From NCBI GenBank assembly GCA_947259705.1, contig CAMYNL010000014.1:100875-142708 (forward strand): a stretch of 41,834 nucleotides of DNA, in the 5' to 3' direction. Below, in pieces: positions 36,219 through 41,834 of the stretch (the stretch's first letter is position 1; every line of letters starts with the position of its first letter). This stretch comes from an uncultured Gammaproteobacteria bacterium (GTDB lineage Bacteria > Pseudomonadota > Gammaproteobacteria > Arenicellales > JAANXG01). Under the pieces are notes generated by a model. That model made no database searches and was not told where the DNA came from. It saw only the letters and a list, made by a program, of their open reading frames with translations. A program made the translations under genes and the position numbers.

Positions 36219-36441
36219 TGTGCCACTTCTCCATCCTTAGGTCCGTAGACGGCACCTCCCTGTGCCACTTCTCCATCCTTAGGTTCGTAGACGGCACCTC
36301 CCTGTGCCACTTCTCCATCCTTAGGTTCGTAGACAGCACCTCCCTGTGCCACTTCTCCATCCTTAGGTCCGTAGACGGCACCTCCCTGTGCCACTTCTCC
36401 ATCCTTAGGTCCGTAGACGGCACCTCCCTGTGCCACTTCTC
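36219..36441. repeat. 42-bp tandem repeat, about five units
   Basis: The 13-base core TGTGCCACTTCTC recurs at 36219, 36261, 36303, 36345, 36387 and 36429, always 42 bases apart. This gives five full units and a partial sixth. Units differ at a few bases only (TCCGTAG or TTCGTAG, GACGGCA or GACAGCA). 42 is a multiple of three and frames stay open on both strands, which produces spurious long frames. It is not CRISPR, because there are no spacers. Confidence 0.9.
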
Positions 36442-37088
36442 TGGAACACTTTGGTTTGTGGAACCCCGCGCCGATGCAGCGCGGATCCCCGCGAAATCCC
36501 GATGCGTCCGACCCAGCCGATTGGCCCTTGAGCGCACAGCTTCCCTGCGACATTGATCGCTTCCCAACATCGCTTGAGCCCTGTCGCCGAAGCCACTTGG
36601 CCAGGCGCGGGCCGAGCAGGGTGGTGATGGCGGTTTTCGTCTCTTTATCGCATCCCCCCGCGTCGCTACTGCCAAACCACCCGGCTCGCTCGGGCATGAT
36701 CCCAGTCACGGGCAGGGGGATGATGATCACTTCGGCCCATAAGCGGTCATATTATTGCGGTGCAGCACAATGGGTGTTCGCATCCTGCACGTGTTCCGCG
36801 GCAGGTGTAGCCCCGTGTGTCATTGGCGAGCCGATTGCCGGCGACCTCGCAGGATAGTAGCTACGCGTCGATAGCGGTCAGGCGGGTAGAGGCCGTCGGC
36901 CGACCGTGGTCTGTCGTCCATTGTCCGCCCGTATCTTCTTGCGTCGCAATTACTCACTAATTGCCTCACCGCGCTCGAATAACGGTTTGGTCTTGTTCGA
37001 TCCTGGTGAACAATCAGACGCTCGTATTCAAAGCTCGGCGATGATAGTCTGTCCCGCGGTCGTGCCGTTACCGAATGCATGAATTCTA
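36442..37088. other. Gap with mobile-element debris
   Basis: About 650 bases between the tandem repeat and the hydrolase gene. It holds the first copy of a dispersed repeat (36718-36773). Open frames here have no recognisable motif. Confidence 0.35.
36718..36773. repeat. Dispersed repeat copy A
   Basis: Starts GGATGATGATCACTTCGG and ends GGTGCAGCACAATGG. It matches 39919-39973 with a one-base gap and about ten substitutions. The two copies are in the same orientation, about 3.2 kb apart, and bracket the hydrolase and GMC genes. Confidence 0.7.
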
Positions 37089-38093
37089 ATGGACCAGCAA
37101 ATCCAGTATTGCACGACGCTCGACGGGGTGCGGCTTGCCTATGCCGTCACGGGCAAGGGCTCACCGATCGTTCGTCCATCGCATTGGCTGACACACCTCG
37201 AATACGATCTGAAAAGTCCGGTATGGCTGCATCTGGTACTCGGACTTAGTCAGCGTCATTCTCTGATTCGATATGATGCGCGTGGCGAGGGAATGTCGCA
37301 GCGTGATGTGCTCGACATATCATTCGAGCTATGGGTGAGCGATCTCGAATCGATCGTGGATGAACTCGCACTTAAGAAATTCACACTGCTCGGCGTATCG
37401 CAAGGCGCTTCGGTTGCCATTGCTTATGCCGCTCGCTATCCCAAGCGGGTGTCGCACCTCATTCTGTATGGCGCTTATGCGCGCGGAGTGCTCCATCAAG
37501 GCAATATCGAAAAGCAAAAAAAAGGATTGGAACTAGGCCGCACGATGATACGCGAAGGTTGGGGCAGCGATCACGACACGTATCGACAGTGGTTTACGTC
37601 TCATTTCATTCCGGACGGGTCGGCGGAGCACGCGCGCTGGTTCAACGAGCTAGAGCGCGTAAGTGCGACTCCTGAGGTCGCCGAGAAGCATTTGGTAGCC
37701 GCCGCGGAAATCAATGTTGTCGATCTCTTGCCGAAAATCGCTGTGCCAACTCTCGTGCTGCACTGCCGTGGCGATTTGCGAATTCCGTTCTCCAATGGCG
37801 AGGAGATTGCCGCTGGTATTCCGGGTGCCAAGTTTGTGCCGCTGGAGGGTAGGAACCATCTGTTTCTCGCGGACGAACCTGCACACCGGAGTTTTTTCGA
37901 GGCAGTCGCGTCGTTTCTCGGTGATCCGCCGATCAAGGGACCATTGCCGGGAACGATGCCGCGCAAGAAGCGATTGGAGAACGCTGTCAAGACCATCGAA
38001 CAAAACTGGATCATAAAAATCATCATATTGCTGGCTGCCATTACGGGTGTCGTCATATTCTTCGTGGAAGCGTGGCGGATGATGCGGCCTTGA
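37089..38093 (+). CDS. Alpha/beta hydrolase with a C-terminal membrane anchor
   Basis: A 334-residue protein with the nucleophile elbow LGVSQGAS (Ser104), a likely acid Asp229 in HCRGDLRIPF and His257 in GRNHLFLADEP. These form the triad of the fold. The C-terminus, after a basic patch (MPRKKRLENAVK), has a hydrophobic segment at about 311-330, so it is probably anchored in the membrane with the hydrolase domain on the cytoplasmic side. Adenylate-cyclase-associated hydrolase domains of this type have a similar start (IQYCTTLDGVRLAYAVTGKG). Substrate unknown. The GMC gene follows 107 bases downstream on the same strand. Confidence 0.83.
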   Translation: MDQQIQYCTTLDGVRLAYAVTGKGSPIVRPSHWLTHLEYDLKSPVWLHLVLGLSQRHSLIRYDARGEGMSQRDVLDISFELWVSDLESIVDELALKKFTLLGVSQGASVAIAYAARYPKRVSHLILYGAYARGVLHQGNIEKQKKGLELGRTMIREGWGSDHDTYRQWFTSHFIPDGSAEHARWFNELERVSATPEVAEKHLVAAAEINVVDLLPKIAVPTLVLHCRGDLRIPFSNGEEIAAGIPGAKFVPLEGRNHLFLADEPAHRSFFEAVASFLGDPPIKGPLPGTMPRKKRLENAVKTIEQNWIIKIIILLAAITGVVIFFVEAWRMMRP

Positions 38094-38200
38094 GTGGAGG
38101 GTATTCGTTGGTTAGCCGGCGTGTTTTCCTCGGCGTCAACGCTACCGTAAATAGAATGCGGCTGTCAGGGGAGTCTGGATTTGACAAGAAGGGGACGCAA

Positions 38201-39724
38201 ATGGCTTTTGAAGAAAGACATGATTATGTCATCGTGGGTGCGGGGACCTCTGGCATTACCTTAGGTTACCTTTTGGAAAGGTATCGGAAAGATGTGGTCG
38301 TTCTGGAAGCCGGTGAAGATAAAGACGATGACCCTAATATTCGTGACCTCAAATCATTTTATGGTCTGGAGGCACAATATCGGAACGAGTACTTTTGGTT
38401 GGAAAATGGAAGACCCAACCCACGCATGACCTCGGATGGAAATCATTATTCAGGGGGAAGAATATGGGGTGGATGTTCTTCCATAAATGAAGGATGGTAC
38501 TGGCGCGGGACACAATTCGTTTATGATAAATGGGGGGGGTTGTTTGCGGATAAATTATTTTGCACGGATACGTTTCGAAAACTCGAAACCTTTCATGGAG
38601 TCAGCCAGAATCCCGAAGCGCGGGGGGATCATGGACCTTTCGACGTTACGCAAAGCCCGGTTTATCCTATTGGCAGGAAATTCGTTGCTGCTTTGCACTC
38701 TGTTTTGAAAAATGACTATGGCATCGAAGTGCCTATCGTCGACGACCTGCATACTGTAAACGGACCAGCTCTAAGCGTCAGGTCCCAACACTTTGTCAAT
38801 CTCTCCGATAAAAAGCGGGTAAGTACGTCCGTTGCTTTACTGAAAAAGAGAAAAAGCAACCTCGATATCCGATCTCAGTCTACCGTTCTCAACATTCTTT
38901 TCGAAGGAAAGAAAGCGGTTGGAATCCGCTATATTCATCAAGGGGAAACTAAAATTATATCCGCCACCAAGAAAGTCATTGTTTGCGCAGGTCCAAGATC
39001 ATCTTGCGTTCTTATGCATTCAGGGGTTGGCGACGAGAAGCACTTGAGTCAATTGGGGATTCCCATTACCTATAACAACGCCGAAGTTGGCAGGAATCTG
39101 ACCAACCATCTTTTGCTCCTTGCAAGAATAAGAGTTCCGCCCGAGGACAATAAGGACATCGCGGAAGCTTTGCACTTCAAGGGGTTGACAGGCGTCACCA
39201 CATTTCCCGACATAAAGGGCGGGAGTTTATCGGATATTGACTTTGAAATTACTACGCTATCCCTTACGCCAGGCGAGGCCATACTGGCGTGTTTCTTTGT
39301 CAATCCCGATAGCAGAGGGTATATCTCAATATGCAGCAGCGACCCTCTGCATCCTATAGTCGTCGAAACCAATTACTTATCCGCTCCTGAAGATATTGCG
39401 AAACTGGAGCGCGCGTTGGAAGTCGTAGAAAAAGTCACCGATAAACTTTGCGCAGAACATAAAGGTTACAAGCGCATCAGTGACCTATCCGATAAGAGCG
39501 CTTACGTTAAAAATAATGCCGTCCACGTCCACCATTGGACAGGCACATGTCAGATCGGTAAGGTAATTGATGAACGTCTCGACGTGTTGGGAGTTGAAAA
39601 CGTCATGGTTGCTGATACCAGCTCGATTCCTGAAATTGTCAGAGGACATACTTACGCGCCGGCATTGTTGATCGCAGCTGCAGCATTCGTGGAACTCACC
39701 GGAATCAGAGATTGGGATTTTTGA
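38201..39724 (+). CDS. Second GMC family oxidoreductase
   Basis: A 507-residue flavoprotein starting MAFEERHDYVIVGAGTSGIT (FAD fold), with SGGRIWGGCSSINEGWYWRG, SGVGDEKHLSQLGIP, GRNLTNH and the C-terminal HHWTGTCQIG, which carries the active-site histidine, then PALLIAAAAFVEL. The closest relatives should be choline or alcohol dehydrogenase-like proteins. The start at 38201 has AGGGG upstream; the frame is open to 38072 but that overlaps the hydrolase gene. Base composition is clearly lower in GC than the nir genes, which fits transfer. The substrate is unknown, but the pairing with the hydrolase suggests a shared pathway. Confidence 0.87.
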   Translation: MAFEERHDYVIVGAGTSGITLGYLLERYRKDVVVLEAGEDKDDDPNIRDLKSFYGLEAQYRNEYFWLENGRPNPRMTSDGNHYSGGRIWGGCSSINEGWYWRGTQFVYDKWGGLFADKLFCTDTFRKLETFHGVSQNPEARGDHGPFDVTQSPVYPIGRKFVAALHSVLKNDYGIEVPIVDDLHTVNGPALSVRSQHFVNLSDKKRVSTSVALLKKRKSNLDIRSQSTVLNILFEGKKAVGIRYIHQGETKIISATKKVIVCAGPRSSCVLMHSGVGDEKHLSQLGIPITYNNAEVGRNLTNHLLLLARIRVPPEDNKDIAEALHFKGLTGVTTFPDIKGGSLSDIDFEITTLSLTPGEAILACFFVNPDSRGYISICSSDPLHPIVVETNYLSAPEDIAKLERALEVVEKVTDKLCAEHKGYKRISDLSDKSAYVKNNAVHVHHWTGTCQIGKVIDERLDVLGVENVMVADTSSIPEIVRGHTYAPALLIAAAAFVELTGIRDWDF

Positions 39725-39738
39725 GGTGTGAGTTGCTG

Positions 39739-39867
39739 ATGACCGAGCAGCTCGACTAGTAGGCGGAGTTCACCGGCGAGGACGTGCTGGACGCCAAACT
39801 GGCCGCACGCAACGACACGTCGAATATCAGTTATCTCAGCTTCACCGCAACGCCCAAGGCCAAAGGC
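39739..39867 (+). pseudogene. Remnant of type I restriction subunit R (HsdR)
   Basis: The frame reads AEFTGEDVLDAKLAARND, then TSNISYLSFTATPKAK, which resembles the HsdR helicase segment ISYFAFTATPKAKTLELFG. Two TAG stops lie just before it, and the frame runs out afterwards. Only about 45 codons remain, so no system is present. Confidence 0.6.
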
Positions 39868-39918
39868 AGCATGAACACTAATTCGCCAACCAATGCTTGC
39901 TCCGGGCTCTCGGGAGTT

Positions 39919-39973
39919 GGATGATGACCACTCCGGCCCGAAGAGGTCAATCTATTGTGGTGCAGCACAATGG
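39919..39973. repeat. Dispersed repeat copy B
   Basis: The second copy of the repeat at 36718-36773, just after the HsdR remnant and before the IS3 end. It is likely a mobile-element end or a target-site-linked piece. Confidence 0.65.
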
Positions 39974-40006
39974 AGTTTCCAACCCCTAACGGGCCGACCG
40001 AAGAAG

Positions 40007-40034
40007 TGGACCCTAAATTTTGGACAGGGTCTTA
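40007..40034. repeat. IS3-family type end sequence
   Basis: TGGACCCTAAATTTTGGACAGGGTCTTA is a typical end of an IS3-family element, with GACCCT and AGGGTC as an inner inverted repeat. It lies just outside the transposase remnant at 40054 and is probably its right end. The partner end is not seen. Confidence 0.55.
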
Positions 40035-40053
40035 AGTGTAATCTTCGCCTGTA

Positions 40054-40371
40054 TCATGCCGCACTCGGCATGGTCATGCCACCGAAATAGACGGCGTCCG
40101 GTGTTCGCCGGTTGAGCGACGCGTGGCGTCGCCGGGTATTGTAGAACTGGAAATACCGGTCCAGTCCCTGTTGCAGCGCTCTCGGCGTCTCGTACGCCCT
40201 CAGGTAGATGTCCTCATACTTGACGCTGCGCCATAGTCTTTCCACAAAGACGTTGTCCAGCCACCGGCCCTTGCCGTCCATGCTGATGGTGATATCGTGC
40301 TGCTTGAGCGTGCCGGTGAACGCCTCGGAGGTGAATTGCGACCCCTGATCGGTGTTGAAGATCTCCGCCTC
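40054..40371 (-). pseudogene. IS3-family transposase orfB remnant, C-terminal part
   Basis: The minus strand reads AEIFNTDQGSQFTSEAF, TGTLKQHDITISMDGKGRWL and DNVFVERLWRSVKYEDIYL, with the glutamate of the DDE triad in NVFVERLW, and ends TPDAVYFGGMTM. The N-terminal half with the first Asp is missing. The frame breaks at about 40370, where it joins another integrase fragment. Confidence 0.75.
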
Positions 40372-40487
40372 AGCAAGACCCAGAATAATCGATCTGCATG
40401 TTTGAGCCGCGGCCGAGGATAACGATGCTTGAATACTGCGAGCTGCTGACGTAATGCCAGATTCCTGATTCTCAACCAGAGCGTCAC
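40372..40487 (-). pseudogene. Integrase N-terminal fragment joined to the IS3 remnant
   Basis: The minus strand reads RNLALRQQLAVFKHRY and HADRLFWVLLRR, like the start of another integrase group (ENLALRQQLAVL and DRLFWVWL). It changes directly into the IS3 frame near 40370, so two different elements are fused. A second integrase start of the same general type lies at 41468. Confidence 0.6.
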
Positions 40488-40604
40488 TGGACTGCTATCA
40501 ACGGCCGGTGTCTCGGGTAGCGGTCAACGAGATTTCTACATTCGAGGATGAATCTGCGTTAGCTGATCGTCTCTGAGCGGACCTCGGCACCGCTGCGGTT
40601 GGCT

Positions 40605-41309
40605 TTACCCTCTACCCACTATCCGGCGCCTTCTGGTTTCGTAACGTGGGTCGCTGGTGGAATCATCGTTGTCGTCATTTTCGGATTCATCTTCCCAGTC
40701 ATAACGTTTCTCTGCGTGTGGCGGATCGCGCCGGCGTAATGCAAAGGCGAGGCCAACACCGATGACCGCACCCGCCAGATGAGATTCGAACGATATACCG
40801 CGCTGGATTGGAAATATCCCCCAGACCGTGGCGCCGTACAGAAAGAACACTAACAGCGATACTGCAATTGATCGTCGATCGCGACGTAGGATACCAATCA
40901 GAAACAGAAAGAACATCATCCCGTAGGTGAGCCCGCTGGCGCCGATATGAAAGCTGTTCCGCGCGAATAACCACACACCGAGACCCGAGCCCAAGTATAT
41001 GACGGACAGTCCGAGCGCGGAGGATCTCGGATAGGTATATAGAAAAGCAGTGCCCAGTATCAGCACCGGTAAAGTGTTGGCGAACACGTGCGCAAACGAG
41101 CCATGAATAAGTGGCGCGACGAGAATGCCGACAAGACCTTCCGCATGCCGTGGATAAACACCGAACTGTCGAAGCTCCAGATGAAACAACCAGGCGACTA
41201 GCCAAATCAGCCAGATCAAGACGACAAAGCATAGCGCAGCCAGAGCGGAACGGCGCAGCCGGCGTGTATCTTGGTAAACGGAATCGGTGTCGATCACTAC
41301 ACGAGGCAT
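40605..41309 (-). CDS. Rhomboid family intramembrane serine protease
   Basis: A 234-residue membrane protein with about six hydrophobic segments. The catalytic serine is S125 in the GASGLTYG motif, and the histidine is H177 in SFESHLAGAVIG. LIHGSFAHVFANTLPVLILG is the typical loop-and-helix segment before them. The C-terminal tail is strongly charged (about 35 residues, acidic then basic). Rhomboids cut other membrane proteins. The start at 41309 is the first Met in the family region; the frame is open to 41405 (GTG) with an extra 32 residues. The gene lies between transposase debris and an integrase start. Confidence 0.85.
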   Translation of the reverse strand: MPRVVIDTDSVYQDTRRLRRSALAALCFVVLIWLIWLVAWLFHLELRQFGVYPRHAEGLVGILVAPLIHGSFAHVFANTLPVLILGTAFLYTYPRSSALGLSVIYLGSGLGVWLFARNSFHIGASGLTYGMMFFLFLIGILRRDRRSIAVSLLVFFLYGATVWGIFPIQRGISFESHLAGAVIGVGLAFALRRRDPPHAEKRYDWEDESENDDNDDSTSDPRYETRRRRIVGRG

Positions 41310-41467
41310 TGGTCCGAGATCGAAGTGAATATTGTAGCGTACGAATCGAAAATCCGAGGCAGGAAATCGGAGCCACGTCGTGTCCTCCGCAATTATTGTG
41401 GGCACCCCAATATCGCAAATGGAGCAGCACCCTTAACACTTGGCTCGTGGCATAATCTGCCGCCATC

Positions 41468-41834
41468 ATGTTTCGTGTTGCAATAATCTACAGGCTTCCG
41501 TGTGACGCCCTCACCTATGCGTGGCTACGCCTTCGTCCTCGTGGCCCTTTGGCGGCGGAAAACCTGTTTCTTCGTCGGCAGCTTGCCCTGTACCAGGAAC
41601 GCAATATGAAAACGAGGCGGACGGATCCGGCAACGCGTTTTACGCTTGCGTGGCTTTCCCAACGCTTCGATTGGCGGCCAGCACTCGTGATCGTGCAGCC
41701 GAAGACTTTGATTCGGTGGCATCGCCAAGGTTTTCGAATGTTTTGGCGGTACAAGTCTCGTCCGGGCCGCCCTCGGATTCCGATCGAACTGAGACGGCTC
41801 ATCCGCGAAAAGGCGTTGAGTAATGTGAGCTGGG
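41468..41834 (+). CDS. Integrase/transposase, N-terminal part (runs off the window)
   Basis: The frame is open from an ATG at 41468 to the last base with no stop. It reads AAENLFLRRQLALYQERN, then TLAWLSQRFDWRPALVIVQP, KTLIRWHRQGFRMFWRYKSR and ends LIREKALSNVSW. This is the N-terminus of integrase-core transposases (ENLALRQQLALY, PETLIRWHRQGF, SRPGRPPIP). The catalytic domain should lie beyond the edge. It looks intact so far, in contrast with the other fragments in this region. Confidence 0.8.
   Translation, partial: MFRVAIIYRLPCDALTYAWLRLRPRGPLAAENLFLRRQLALYQERNMKTRRTDPATRFTLAWLSQRFDWRPALVIVQPKTLIRWHRQGFRMFWRYKSRPGRPRIPIELRRLIREKALSNVSW

Noticed and set aside
36219-36441. CRISPR array
   Set aside because: The repeats are contiguous without spacers, and no cas genes are present.
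36022-36730. Long minus-strand frames across the tandem repeat
   Set aside because: The frames remain open because the 42-base unit is a multiple of three and has no stop in several frames. No protein family is visible.

Overview
The window looks like a chromosomal segment of a denitrifying gammaproteobacterium. The evidence is a complete cytochrome cd1 nitrite reductase and heme d1 cluster, a Dnr-type Crp/Fnr regulator, and a MetA-type homoserine O-acyltransferase paired with a small P-loop protein. The left 25 kb is GC-rich and densely coding. The right part, from about 28.7 kb, has visibly lower GC, long gene-poor gaps and many decayed mobile-element pieces. The genus cannot be named from the sequence alone.

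Region 1 (1-12.9 kb, denitrification). The 3' part of norD is followed by nirS-nirE-nirC-nirF-nirD-nirL-nirG-nirH-nirJ-nirN, a convergent dnr regulator and a short NosR/NirI-type flavo-iron-sulfur membrane protein. A perfect FNR/DNR-type palindrome at 1499-1512 lies 41.5 bp upstream of the start predicted from a -10 element, so nirS is probably switched on by Dnr without oxygen and with NO. NirE makes precorrin-2 on the way to siroheme, NirD/L/G/H decarboxylate, NirJ is the radical SAM step, NirF and NirN act in the periplasm, and NirS is the enzyme that needs the cofactor.

Region 2 (12.9-16.6 kb). A leader with several possible RNA hairpins precedes a P-loop protein and metA. A SAM-dependent methyltransferase and a small unknown protein follow on the minus strand.

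Region 3 (17-25.4 kb). A GMC oxidoreductase is followed by a lipid-type group: acyl-CoA ligase, frameshifted LpxL-type acyltransferase and CPBP membrane protease. After that comes a 721-residue secreted protein of unknown family, ending at a strong hairpin terminator.

Region 4 (25.7-28.7 kb). A tight operon encodes a zinc-ribbon DUF2089 regulator, a LemA protein fused in frame to a SHOCT-like membrane segment, and a TPM-domain/TPR protein.

Region 5 (28.7-41.8 kb, accessory). This holds a sulfotransferase, a LysM protein, a Sel1-repeat membrane protein, a DUF4336 protein, an alpha/beta hydrolase next to a second GMC oxidoreductase, and a rhomboid protease. Between them lie remnants of several transposases, an HsdR remnant, a Tat-like protein gene with an early stop, a decayed second copy of part of the 721-residue protein gene, a 42-bp tandem repeat and a dispersed 56-bp repeat. 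The last gene is an integrase running off the right edge.
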